Source of the DNA: Centropus unirufus
Lineage: Eukaryota; Chordata; Aves; Cuculiformes; Centropidae
Length of the DNA stretch: 64,000 bases
Assembly (NCBI GenBank): GCA_013397695.1
Contig: VYZI01000388.1
Coordinates: 39,130 to 103,129 of the forward strand
Reading direction: 5' to 3'
Shown here: one piece after another, positions 22,761-34,104 of the stretch
Numbering within the stretch: position 1 is the first letter of the stretch
Layout: each line of letters starts with the position of its first letter
Made by a program: the position numbers and the translations under genes
Notes under the pieces: model-generated
Told to the model about the DNA's origin: nothing
The model's input: only the letters and a program-made list of their open reading frames with translations
Databases searched by the model: none

Positions 22761-24359
22761 CGAACTCGGGCCTTTATGTTTTGCAAATGATTATTAATTT
22801 CTGTGTATTTCTGAAAAGCTTGGTTTATTTCTTGCGGTGGGTTCGTGTTGGCCAGTGTAAATGTTGACTCTCTCTATTCCTGTCATCACCTCTCAGGCAT
22901 TTCTTGAGTGTTATGCTGAACGCCCTTTTTGTCTCTCGTGGTCTTTCTTTCCACAGATATCAGAAACTTCCTTGTTTAACTCTGCTTACAAAAGAGATGA
23001 TATGTTTAAAAAAATTAAACTGATTTCTAGCTTCTTAGTAAAAACTAAATGGTGCACTTTCTCTAAGCAAACGAGGCATTTTTAGCAATTAATTTCTTTT
23101 CTCAAACTCTCCCTTACCCTGGAGAAGGGTGTGCATCCTAAAGATATTACAAAGTAAGCAGAAAACCCAACTTGAAAGGACTGGCAGTGTTTAAAGTTAG
23201 CATTTGGAGTATATCTGCAAGAAGCAGCAACAGTGTTTAAATGGGAAATTCCAGACTATAAATTCTTTTTCAGCTCGATTATATGCAGTACAAGTGTTGA
23301 CTTTCAATTTATACCTTTGATATGACTCATTGAATGTTCTGATTCTTGGTTTATTTGTCCTGTCTTCAGCAAAATGGATTGAATACGGGGTTATCCAACC
23401 ATGATACGTTGTCTCTGTGCCTCAGATGTTATATTGATGAAATCTTAGTGTCTGGCACTATCTAAGAGGAATATAAAAATTTGATTTGGTCTGCAGCCAG
23501 CTTTCCTCCCACTCTGGAACAACGATGGAACATCTGGGAGAACGCTGTATTCATTAACCCAGATCCTGGCCACTTTGCACAATACCTGATCCTGTAAGGA
23601 GCTGCTTAGTTTTCCAGGCTGTGCACTTTGTGCTGGATGCAGCTCAGGCACGTTCAGTCAAAGGGCCTCGTCTCTTTTACAGCTCTGAGCTTTTATGTGA
23701 CATGCTTCGTCATAATTGATGATAACAAGGTTCCCGTTTCTTATCTGATTTTAAATGCCAGTTACATGCATGGTGGCTCACTCTGTTCTCTCTTCTCCAA
23801 AAATTTCGCTGTATTTGTTATTTGTGTTTTCAGCTGGAGACCTTAGGGTTTTATCTTGCCCATCGTCGCGGCTGAAGCCATATGCCAAGAGGCCTCTTAA
23901 CTTGCCTGAGGATGGATCTTGGAATATCAGGCTGGTGTCAGTGTGCCACCTTGATTGTTTCTCCTGTTTTTATAATCTCCCCTTCTCGCAGTGGCAGATG
24001 CACACCAGCTTTGTGGCTGACAGAATGGCCACGTTCCTCCTGGGCTTTGATACCACGCTCTGGCCAGCTGCCGCGCGGTACACAAAAGGGATGCAGTTGG
24101 TACATCCCATAGTTTGAGCATCCCCTGTGATTTTATAGTCTGTGCTTGCCTCAGAAAGGGAGTGTGCTTATGTTTCCTCGTGACCCCACACCCTCCGCCT
24201 GAATTCGACTGCTCGTGAGATAAAATAAACCTAAACTCCCGAAACTCTTATTTAGAAATGGCTACAGCAGAAACCGGGAGCTGGGCTGCCTGGTTTAGGA
24301 AAGGAGAGACAAGGCAGGGGTTGGAGCAGTAACCTGGGACTTTTTTCTCTCCCTCTACA
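22761..24359. other. Non-coding stretch, no gene seen
   Basis: AT-rich to mixed DNA. The plus frame 23755-24117 (120 codons) has ATG-initiated coding potential but no recognisable domain, and it shares its open region with other frames. No repeat family is recognised. Confidence 0.55.
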
Positions 24360-24480
24360 GTACAGATACGCTCTGTGCTTGACCTTGAGTAAGTCATGCA
24401 GGCTGAGATCCAGAAAATACGCACCTAAATCCCACTGTGGGATTTAGCCACCTGGATAGGAGAAAGGTCCAGGTTTTCAA
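24360..24480 (+). repeat. Ancient SINE-like fragment with a palindrome
   Basis: The phrase TTGACCTTGAGTAAGTCAT at about 24379-24397 matches the 'gaccttgggcaagtcac' core of MIR-type SINEs. It is followed by GCACCTAAATCCCACTG, which resembles an amniote repeat rich in 'cctaaatcccattg'. A perfect 11-bp inverted repeat with a single-base centre occupies 24425-24447. High divergence suggests an ancient copy. Confidence 0.42.
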
Positions 24481-25699
24481 AGATCCTACATTTTTCAGAG
24501 CATCTCTCCTGCAATACGAACATGGAAGCTCGTGGTTTTCTACAGCAGAACGTCATGAGAACAGATGCACCATGTTTGTCACATATAAACCGCTGATCTT
24601 TGCCAAACCCAAAGACTGAGTCAAAACAAGGTAACACTGTACACTGTGCAGCTATCTGCCACTTCTACTGATTTTTTTTTAAATGTGCCATTTGCTTCCA
24701 GCCTACCAAAGGTTTACATAAAAAGGGCTCAGAAGCACCACTTTTGCAGGCCTTGACACCAGTATGGCTGAAGGAGTTAAGGCCATTAGCCGGGTGCCAT
24801 AAACATACTTAGCATCTTACATCTTCAAAGCAATGTCCAAATACTAATTAATCTTGAAAATAGCCTCACCTCCACACCCCTCAGTCAACCCTGATTAAAA
24901 AGTAAATATTCCTCCTGCACGTGTAATCAAGACAATCCTAGAGCTTTATGCTCTAAGAGGGTGATTGACTTGTGTCTCATTTATGATTTCGGTAAACATT
25001 TCAGAGTGGTTCAAGGCATGGGGAGCCAGGAGGAGGGTCAGCCTTGGGGTACAGAGCGAGGAGTGCTTCCTCCTCAGATATCGTGAGTGTGTTTCTGGAC
25101 CCAGCTGGCTTTCCACACTGATATGAAAGAACTGATATTTATGGTAAGAAATAGTGGGTCTGGCAAGCCTGAACCGCAGTAAGGAGAATGCATCACTATC
25201 TTGATGCTTTAACGTACTCTTCTAGGAGCCCCAAAACTGCTGCTTGACGTCGCTCACAGCTTCTATTTGTAGGCAGAAAAAGAGCACCAGTCCGTTCACT
25301 CACTTCAGTTCTTCCCTAAGGGTGGGCCCATCACAGAATTCAGAGACCAAGTGCAACGCTGAGACCAAAGAAATCGTTGGTGCAAAATGAGGGGAAACTG
25401 CTGTACTCTAAAAAAAATTTGTATTTGTTTCAGATGAAGCTACGTTTCTGAAAACTGACCCTAAGAACAGGTAGAAGGGAGATGCTTCATCACAATTGAT
25501 TTGTCTCATGAAACTGAGACAATGATATTTAGAATAAAACCCCTTGGGTAAGTGCGCATTGGAATCTGTTCTCAAAGACGTGAGTACCCCTGGAGCTGTG
25601 TCAGGCCAAACTCCTCGCTGCTCTGAACCCACCTTGTTTCACTGCCTCGTGGGGCGGAACCCTCACAGAACTCCTTGCTGCTGTTAACGTTTTTCATAG
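24481..25699. other. Non-coding stretch, no gene seen
   Basis: AT-rich to mixed DNA. No frame is convincing. The last 30 bp form a good splice acceptor for the candidate exon at 25700. Confidence 0.55.
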
Positions 25700-25792
25700 A
25701 ACAGGGTTGTACAAAATCCCTTTGCAATGACCGAGTATTTAGACATGGAACAGCTCATCAAATTAATGCTCATTAATAGCAAGGATGTGAAG
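25700..25792 (+). other. Candidate coding exon (unproven)
   Basis: The upstream sequence carries a branch-point-like GTTAAC, a T-rich tract and the acceptor TTTTTCATAG. The downstream donor is GAAG|GTGAGG. The 93-nt segment is exactly 31 codons, open in phase 0, and has an ATG at 25727 in the same frame. The peptide after the ATG begins MTEYLDMEQLIKLMLI, which has protein-like composition but is not a family I recognise. The frame runs on past the donor into GC-rich DNA for about 48 codons. Chance is quite possible. Confidence 0.2.
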
Positions 25793-28079
25793 GTGAGGCC
25801 CGCAGCCAGCGCCGCGCTCAGAGGCTCCGCACGTGGCAGCAGGGATGTGCACGGCTCTGTAGATGAATGCAGGGAAAGGGCAATCCCTGCTCTGCTGCTG
25901 CTCTGCGGGCTCAGCTGGACGTTCCAGGGAGTGTGACGGGCTCTTGGGGTTGTGCTTGCCCTTGATTTTAGAGCAGAGGCACATTGATCACTGGACTCTT
26001 AGACCTTCCAGGTATTAACATTAACTCGGGCTGGCTGATTCATGGTCATATCTGTCTGAGATCTGAGACTTGAAAGATTAACTTTTCGTTTCGGTTGAGA
26101 ACACAGCCCTGAGTGACTGCAGGAGGCTGCTCTGACCACTCGCTTGCAGCATGGGGTCAGAGTTCTTTCTTCTGCTTGCTGCTCTAGGGTAAATATTTCA
26201 GGTGTTGAAGTCTAATACTGCTGGAGATTAGGAATATTGATGGATGTGTGCAAAGTTAAAAAAAGGGAAATCTGATGTCAGGAAGCTGAAATTTGTGTAG
26301 ATGAGTTGGGCGGATGTATGCATGAAGAGATCAAACGTGCTTTCGCATGTACTGAGGTTAGGAGACAGCAATAGTTGCATTGTGAGCACGGTACTTGGTC
26401 TTCCGAGTGCTCAACTTGGGACAGAATTTCCGTTGGAGTCTTGTATCGGCAAGATGCCACGTCCTTGCTAGACCAATAGTGTCTTGATTATCTGGGCACA
26501 TAAAGCATAAAGGCACATAAAGGTGAAACATATAAAACCCAACGGTAAACCAGAGTTTTAAAGGTTACAAAGCAGTTCTAATGACAAGTAGTGTATTTTT
26601 CTTAAAGCCAGTGAATTGGAATACTTCATAAAGCATTATATGGGAGTGGGTGGTTAACAGAGTAAAAAAGAAAGGATTTTTATTCAAGGATTCAGATTGA
26701 GTTTGGTTTGCAAGATATTCCTGGTCCTGCTTTTGAATATTAAGAATCCAGTGTTTGTCACAAAACCACTTCAGCTCTGTTTAACACACCTGGGTGCATG
26801 GCACAGCAGGATAATCTCTAATCCAATCACTAGGGAAAGTGGGCTTTTCAGGTCAGGACCGAGGTCACGGGAGGAGGTCCACAGACAATGACGCCTCCTC
26901 TCTCTGAAGCACGCTTGCTTCCCGTATCAGGTGGTGCTCACTCGGGTCTGCTCATTTCATCACTGAAACGCTAATACTCATTCATCAGTGTCACTGATAC
27001 TCGTGTGTGGGGGGGAAGTTTGATATTCTCAAATAGCTGCCCTGGCATTGAAGTATTATCTTCAAAGGTAGACCTTCCTTAGTACATCTAGGTAGATAAA
27101 TGTATGTATTTAGGTCATTGGTTTTAGTAGATATTAAGTTTTCATACGTAATAATAATACTGGACCTTTGTATTTAGCTTGTCATTAGCAAAGGCATGAG
27201 GCATATGTGTAAGGTTTTAAGCAATTGTGAAATATATATCTTTGTGTTGAAATAAATGTTCAAATGTCACGAAATCCACATGCACAGGATAATCCAACTG
27301 CTTGTCTACTGTGCTTCATGGTTATATGATGTCATGGCCTTATCAGCAAATAATGGATTCAAATGCATATGTTTAACAAGGAATGAATTCTTCTTGGAAA
27401 TGAGATGAATATTTTGAGGTGAAATATTGGAAACAAGGTGAAACACAGCTGAAGGCAACAGCTGTAAAATCTTTTGATCCTTTCTTTCTCCTCCTGATCA
27501 TTTTCCTGGATCTGTTTTGGTCTAGAAATATCCAAAGGCTTTGACTCCTCCAGCTCCTCCTACTGCTCCAGACTGTTCTATAAAAGACGGGTGCAGTTGC
27601 ACTCAGCTCTTGGTAAGCTCCATAGAATCGCCTTGGTGGTTCTCACCTCAGGACTTAAAATCCTCTACAAATGCTGGAGCCAAACTCGATGCGATATGGA
27701 GTCAGGAGGAGATCAAAACAAGTTTCCGTTTTCTCTTCCTTTGGCCTGCTCATCTGCATATGGAAAATAACTGATCTTCATTGGTATTTCAAGAGCCTGA
27801 GACAAGGTCGAAAGGTCACATTATGTTAGATTCCAAGCTGTTGTGGGAGATTAATCCCTAGCAAGTACATCCATAGAGGGATGTGTCTCTAAATGTGGAT
27901 AATTCCTGGAATAGAAGCTGGATGTATAGACAACGTCAAAAAATAATGGCGAAAGTTAGGGAAACTGTGACTAAAGATAATAAGGATAGGGGAAGAACAG
28001 GGGTCTGCGCAGCCACGTCTGTGGAATTCTAGGGATACGGAGAACAACCAGGCAGGGGGAGGAGGCGGTGGAACACAGG
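25793..28079. other. AT-rich non-coding stretch
   Basis: A small GC rise at about 25790-25940 is followed by AT-rich DNA. A partial tandem duplication of GCACATAAAG with a 17-bp period lies at 26496-26522. The segment 27080-27480 is AT-rich and enhancer-like in texture. No gene is recognised. Confidence 0.55.
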
Positions 28080-28360
28080 TCAGTGTTCTGCTCTCTGAGC
28101 TCATTTTCTAGGCTCAGGGAGCAGAGCAAGGGGCACTGCCAGGCCTTGCTCACCCGCACGGGGATCCCCGGGTTCCCGTCAGCGGAGCCTCCATTGCCCC
28201 CCGTTACCCAGGGCGGGAGGCGACCCCGCTGGGTCCGTCACCGGCACCTGCTCCGCGGATAACCCGACAGAGGTGACCCATGCTCTGAGCGCGCTGCAGG
28301 CACAACTGCAGGCTTTGCACCCGTGCACCACGGTGAACGGAGGCTCTGAAGGACCCTTTA
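28080..28360. other. GC-rich, CpG-bearing block
   Basis: GC-rich segment with frequent CpG, centred on 28160-28270. Frames on both strands are open by composition only. No promoter or splice signal is convincing. Confidence 0.4.
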
Positions 28361-29414
28361 GCAGCTTCTGTGCTGCTAAATAAAAGCAGAGGGAAACCCT
28401 CCCCAAAGGGCCCGGGGGGTTTCACCGTACCTGGAATAGAGCGAGAGGAACTCCGCAGCACCAGGGCCCTCGCTCTGTTTCTGTTGACATCAAAGAGGTT
28501 TTGCTGCTGCCTGTGGTGAGGGAGGGAACAGAGCTAGGCCCAGCTTTTCCATGTTGGAGCCATTAACCTCGTTTCGAGCAGGTGAGGAGCAGAACGCAGA
28601 TGTTGCTGGAGAAAGAAATCCCGGATGAAATAGGGCACGGTATCTCTGCGTTAGCCCTGCTCGCGTCTGCGTGAGGGATAAGGCGTGCCTGGAACTCGGG
28701 GCTTTCGCTTGGGCTCAGACCCGCAAAGTGGCTCCCATGTCCCGTCCGGATACCAGGCGCACCTGCTAGGAAACACAATCCAGTTTTCTTGTCCAAAACA
28801 GAAGCAATATTTTTTAAAGCTGGTAGAAAAACACGTTCTCGATTTGTGGGTGTACAACAGTTTGAAAAGTATTTGGTGACTGGAGACTTGTTTTTCTCCC
28901 GTCTCCATTCTGCAGTGGCTGTAATTGGTTTTCTGCTCATGTAGTTTGGTATCATCTGCAGCAGTGTCAGCAGCGAGCACTTAGAGCAGCACGGCTGCAG
29001 CGCCACTGAAAGCCTTCCTGGGGCTCATTCCTGACACCGCAACAATGCAAAGCACTGAGGCGGGAGTTACTGACATTTCAGAGGTGCTCAATTGCCTTAA
29101 TTTTCATCATCTGTGATCATTTCCTAAAGAAAAAAAGGAATTAAAAAAAAAAAAAAAAGAAAATTGAAACCATTCTGGTTTGCAGTGGGAAAATCTTTGC
29201 CAAGTGAAGTTCCTGGGGTACTTGGATTAGTAGCCAGCCCTCTCTTTGTTTATAGACACATGTGCAGCTGCTATGAATCTCGTTCTACATTTAACACTGC
29301 TGCTTAAATAGTGCTCAAAGGAAGGCTCGGAGACCTCGCAGTGCAGTTTGATTTGTGTTTAAGAATGGGGGGAGTAGCTGTGCTCTAATAGAATCTCTCT
29401 TCGATATTTTCCAG
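28361..29414. other. Non-coding stretch, no gene seen
   Basis: Mixed DNA. An A-run of 16 lies at about 29143-29158 but has no retroposed body that I can recognise before it. The minus frame 28563-29006 (147 codons) is unrecognised. Confidence 0.5.
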
Positions 29415-29548
29415 GCTAATCTCTCTGAACATATCTTTGTTGTAGAAGGCAAAAATCCATCAAATCCATTTCCTAGAGTTCTGCATCTGACCAGCATGCA
29501 GATGCAAACCCTGTCGAAGGGAAGGATTCTTCCGTGCACAATAGGCAG
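29415..29548 (+). other. Candidate exon (unproven)
   Basis: An acceptor ending GATATTTTCCAG precedes the segment and a donor GCAG|GTACGA follows it. One frame is open across all 134 nt and beyond. The frame has no upstream ATG (it opens with GTG at 29355). The peptide, which includes LSEHIFVVEGKNPSNPF, looks protein-like but is not recognised. A longer minus-strand frame overlaps it, so an open frame alone is weak evidence here. Confidence 0.12.
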
Positions 29549-29639
29549 GTACGATGTGGAGCTATTTGCCACAGCACATGGGTCAGGCTGGGATTGGTAA
29601 AATGGAAAATTGTAATAGGTGAAGTAAACCCCGGCTGGG

Positions 29640-30345
29640 AGAGAGGCAGGCTCTGTACTCCCCGTAGGCGAAGCTGCGGCCGGCGGTGTTGGGAACTGTA
29701 AGACAGGGCATATTTTGCTGTCTTTTATGCAACCACTCCGTGCCAAATGCTTGCCCCCCGCAGAAAGGAGGACCACGGCTGCTCTGCCTGTCTGCCGCGT
29801 ACCGTGCTGCTCTGCCCCAGTGCTGCTCCTGGAGACGCGCACGCCCAGCCTCCCCTGCCCGGTGGTTACAGGGCCCCTGCCCACGCAGAGGGCACCGAGC
29901 TGCAGCAATAACTACCGCTGCGCTGCCCGGCTTCGGGCTTTTGGTTCGGTGTACAGAGCAGAAACTGCAGGCAGAGTGAAATAAAATGTGGGTCCGGGAA
30001 TGTTTGTTGGTTTTCCAGCTTGTCTGGGCCAAATGAGGCTGGAGGGGATAATCCCCAGGGCAAAGCCCCGATGTTAGAGAGGGTAAAGGTACCCGGGCCA
30101 CCCGGGTGCTGTGTCCCCACCCCCTCAGCAAACACATCAAGAATGGTTTTCCACCTCTGGAGACCCTTTGGACCGTGCTCTTCCCAGGGGGATCAGCCTG
30201 GAAGGAGCCTGGAGCACTCCCAGCCCAGGCCCCCAGCCCAGAGCGGGCACAGCGGGGCACAGCGGGGCACAGCGGGGCACAGCGGGGCACGGTCCCTGCT
30301 GTGCCCCGAGGCCATGGCTCAGCACCCCACGCAGCCTCAGGGCTC
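29640..30345. other. GC-rich block(s) with a 10-bp tandem array
   Basis: Two GC-rich parts, about 29640-29950 and 30050-30345, are separated by a short AT-richer spacer. Frames of up to 235 codons on the minus strand and 182 codons on the plus strand overlap, so none stands out. The second part contains the tandem array at 30243-30291. Confidence 0.45.
30243..30291. repeat. 10-bp tandem repeat, about 5 copies
   Basis: GGGGCACAGC and its rotations repeat with an exact 10-bp period, the first copy lacking one G. Because 10 is not a multiple of three, every frame through it is repetitive (for example AQRGTAGHSG). Confidence 0.95.
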
Positions 30346-31179
30346 CGTTTGCCTTTGCAAAGTTGTTCCGGAGGGTGAGGGCAGAGCTAATGACACGAAT
30401 TTAGGAACAGTAAGAAGGGCTGTGCAGCTATGCAAAAATTTTAACCTGACGTCCTTATTTCATGTAGAGGCTCCAAAGACTGTGAGAGGGAGGGTTAAAA
30501 CATCAAAACTGTTATTTCCCACTGGAAAAGAAAAAAAGTCACTGAGTGAAACATATTTCTCAGTGTGAAGCTTTTCATTAGGAGATTGGCGTGGTGTGAT
30601 ATGAAAGAAGAAATCAGAGGTTGTACTGTTTTCCTAACAAATGAGGAGATTTTTTTTTTACTGCTGAGGTAGTTGCAACTTGATTTTTCTCTGTAAAAGT
30701 CAAGGTTTGATTATAGTTCCCACATTATTATTTATAGTTTAGCAGTTATACATGCCACGTCCTTGGCTGTGGCATTGCAGTTTGCACCATCTATGTCTGC
30801 TTCCTAAATTTATTGATCTCATTAGAAGATAAAAATGACAAAGATAGCTCATAATACTTCTGAGAAATGTAAAACCATTAGCAGGTCATTGTCAAAGTTA
30901 TAACATGTCCTTTTAAGCTGCTTAGCAAACTGGTGGCAGCCTATGATACAGGGATTAACCTGTGCCAGGAGTGACTGAGTGGATCACAGCGGATGTTAAT
31001 ATTCAGCTGCCTACAAAGCCTTGAAGCGGCCTCACCGAGCGATACAACGCGGCGATAAACACAAACGCGTCCGAAACAAAAGGACTGGAAGTTTCCATTC
31101 CCATCCTTTATCCTGGTGTCTGACACAGAGGCAGTAGAATGGGCGTTAGGGGTTCGGTCTGCAATTAGAGCTGCTTTTT
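30346..31179. promoter_or_regulatory. AT-rich enhancer-like stretch (conservation untested)
   Basis: From about 30560 to 30960 the DNA is AT-rich, non-repetitive and rich in homeodomain-like cores such as TTTATTGATCTCATTAG at 30809-30825. The texture fits a conserved non-coding element. No gene or repeat is recognised. Confidence 0.18.
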
Positions 31180-31565
31180 TAGGCTGGGTTTTGCTCCCCC
31201 GGGCCAGAGATGCTGCGGGCTCTGCTGGGGAGGGCAGGCTGACCCTGGCTGACCCCTAAGGCGGCTTTCCCTGAGGAGGACCTCGAGGCGCTGCCCTGGA
31301 CGCTGCTGGGGCACGTCCCTGCGGGGATGTCACACAGCTCTTTGACCCAGCTCTTGCTGCCGCAGCTGGAGCCCATCCCTCAGCGCCCAGTTCAGCACCA
31401 GTGCCACCAGTGCCACGGGCACAGCGGGCTCCCGGCGCTGCCCGGGCGGGCTGCACATGTGCCTCCTCTCGGAGCAGGGATGGGTCGCCTTCAGGCTCCC
31501 TGGACCTTCGGGGGCATCGCTGAAACGGGCACAGCGCATCCTGCCGCGTGAGGTTTGGGCTGGGT
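31180..31565. other. GC-rich, CpG-bearing block
   Basis: A block of about 380 bp of GC-rich DNA with several overlapping short frames on both strands, none recognisable. Boundaries are fairly sharp on both sides. Confidence 0.4.
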
Positions 31566-32749
31566 CCAGCCCTCCTGCAGGACTCCTACCTCATGGATCT
31601 TTCCAGAATCCTGCCTGACTCCTCACTCCCGGCTCACACCACTGGTGTGCTCGGGTAAATCTGCAGGCGGGCTCTGACAAGAGCTGGACGAGGCAGAAGA
31701 GAGGGGAAAATAGAAGCTCAAGCCCCATTTTGCTGCTGTTAATTTTGTGTCCCCTGGCTCACACCAGGGCGTTATTCTCTCTTAGGAGCGTTTTATGTGC
31801 ACATTCCAGTAACCAGTAAATACGTGTTAGGGCAATGATGTATTCGCCTAGACAACAGTTTACAGATTACAGCAGGAGAGAATCAGCATAAAAATATAAT
31901 TATTGATTTTAGTCATCCATTCTGGTTTTACCTATGAATGACCATTGGCTCATGGGAAGTCATCGGGGAGACAGAATTATCAGCAAGAGCACCCAAGAGC
32001 TCTGGTGCGCGGTGCTTCCCCCGGCAATGCTTGGTTCTGTTTTCTTTTTCTGTCTCCATAGCAGTAATTTCACCCCGATGCCACTGTACAGTCATGGCTA
32101 GACCCACAAATCTATGCATTTCGTGTGATACTACTGCATTGTCTACCTCGCCAATGGGGTTTTGTATTAATTGGTAAATCTTACATGCTCAGAATGCTTC
32201 GTAGCCACAAAGTATAATTATTAATGTATACCAACATCCTCAACCATTAATTGTCCTATCATTGTAGTCTGGTCTGTTAGCATCTGGTGGGAACAGAAAC
32301 ATTGCTTTCTACTTGATTTAGCAAAACAAGCTTCAAAGCTCAAGGAATTATTTTCCAAATCACAGATCTCTTAAATGCAGTCAATAAAGAATTAAAAAAA
32401 TGCTAATATCAATTTCCTAAAGAATTCTGAGCTTTTAAACAAAATTATTTAATTCAGATTGGAAAAAAACTCAAAATGTACTAAAATATGAATTCTTCTG
32501 TCTAAGATTAAATTCTAGGCACAGTCACTAAAGGTCTTCATCTTGCTCTCACCCACATCTGGGCACTGGATAGAGAAAATTCTTCAATTTCTGTGCTAAG
32601 AACAACCTCCTAGCCTGGCTTAACTGGGGCCGTGCAAAAAGCTGGTGGCCACTGAATTTCCCATGGCTGGTGCTCCAGAGCTAGGGATGTTTCCCATGGA
32701 TTTCTATCCCAGAATCCTGTAATCCTTTTGCTGAATGTCCTTACTGCTG
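31566..32749. other. AT-rich non-coding stretch
   Basis: No gene is seen. The part 32180-32520 is strongly AT-rich with TAATTATTAATG and CATTAATTG cores and may hold a conserved element. This is a texture judgement only. Confidence 0.5.
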
Positions 32750-33165
32750 AAGGATTAAGGCAACCTCGAAAGGTTGCAGAAAAGAACAGCAAGAACAATT
32801 GAAAGTCTGAAAATGCCTGACATAGAAAGATTAAAGAAGCTCAGTGTACTTAGATTATCTGAGCGGAGGTGAAGAGGTGACCTGATCATGGTCTCAAAGT
32901 CCCAACTTGAGAAGCAGTTTTCCAATACACGGGGAATGTCTAATTTAGCAGACAAAGCCATAGCAAGATCCCGTGATTGAATGCTTAATCTGGACAAGTT
33001 CACACAAGATGTAATGAGACCGTGGGTGTTTTAGGGTACTGGGGAGTCTTTGTCATTTTAGGATTTAAAAATGTATCTTTGCTAAAAGCTGTTCTACCTT
33101 AACCGAAATTATAGTGTTTAGGTAGAAGTCCTTGAGTAAAATGTGAGGGTATGTGTTCTGCCCAA
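32750..33165 (+). repeat. Ancient CR1/L3-like LINE fragment (3' part)
   Basis: The order of phrases follows the 3' end of old amniote CR1-like LINEs: a segment ending AAAGAAGCTCAGTG, then GAGGTGAAGAGGTGACCTGA at 32866-32885, then a stretch about tags and 'gacaagttcac...' leading to GCTAAAAGCTGTTCTA near 33080. This corresponds to the C-terminal part of the reverse-transcriptase ORF and the following 3' region. Many substitutions and no open frame show that it is inactive and old. The limits are approximate. Confidence 0.55.
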
Positions 33166-33604
33166 GGGCAACCTATACCGTCATGATTTCAGAGTATATT
33201 AATTCTCTGGAAGGGAATGTTTCCTACTGCTACCTCTAATGGGCCCATACAGCAAACCAGCATTTGCAGTTTTCTACCCATAATGTCAATACTCAGGTGC
33301 TCGTCAGAATGGTTTTGTACCTCTGTCTGCTTAGCCCGAAGAAAAGGAAAGCTAGCTAATACGAAAAGGTATTTTTAGCCTTTCTGAAAGCTTCTTATGC
33401 CAATCCCTAAAAAGAAGCAAGAATTTTCTCCCAAAATGCAAATCTCTGTCTAGAAGCAAGAGTATCATTTTCAGTTTTAACTGCTTCATCATTATGTGTC
33501 ACTCCTTATGTACAGTAAGTGTTGCATGACGTTTTTTTCTAAAAGACCATCAGGGACTTTTCCAATAACCACAGAATTATATTTCACATTACATGTATTT
33601 GTGA
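33166..33604. other. AT-rich non-coding stretch
   Basis: About 440 bp between two repeats. Nothing recognisable is seen in it. Confidence 0.5.
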
Positions 33605-33812
33605 GGCTTTCTGTGGTCAAAGCACTTGGCAGTCATTAATGCTCACGGTACATCTATGGGGCAGGAAAGATAGAATTCCGAAGGCAGATGGTCCTCAGGA
33701 CCACCTACAGCATGGGTAGCAGAGAAAGAAACAGAGCTCGGTGCCTTCCAGTTTCCAGATTACATATTCCAGTCTCCAAATCAAAGCACTGTGCTAGCTA
33801 CAAACCTAGAGG
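33605..33812 (+). repeat. Ancient MIR-like SINE
   Basis: AAAGCACTTGGCAGTCATTA near 33619-33638 matches the MIR tail-proximal phrase 'agcacttggcagacattaa'. It is followed by a region resembling 'gaggtaggaaactgaggca...' and then by CAAAGCACTGTGCTAGCTA at about 33782-33800, resembling the old amniote variant ending 'ctgtgctctaaccact'. Divergence is high. The call rests on recognised phrases in the right order. Confidence 0.45.
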
Positions 33813-34104
33813 AACACTGTTTTAGTGTCATGTTCTAAACCCCCCTCTCTTGCAATGGGTTTCTTGGCACACGAGCGGGGATGCTGTGCACTCTGCCTCT
33901 CAGATCTTACAAGGGCTTGGCCTTACTTATTGGGCCAGATCTACTGAAATTGAATCAGGGAAAAAAAGGATGTTTCATTAACTGGGAAGAAGCGGTACTG
34001 CTTATTTCCAAATTTGCCTTTACTTTACAGACCAGTGGCATTATGGCCTGGCAGTGACCCCAGAGAGCGGCAGGGCTAACGCTGGCTGTGCCAGCCCCGG
34101 GCTG

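Noticed and set aside
21638..22867. Frames of 100-214 codons on both strands
   Set aside because: They are created by the 37/44-bp array and the adjoining CpG-rich DNA. Several mutually exclusive frames are equally open.
29143..29158. A-run as the tail of a processed pseudogene
   Set aside because: No retrocopied body, target-site duplication or recognisable coding remnant lies upstream.
29583..30568. 235-codon minus and 182-codon plus frames
   Set aside because: They oppose each other, include the 10-bp tandem array and lie in GC-rich DNA. No homologous protein comes to mind.
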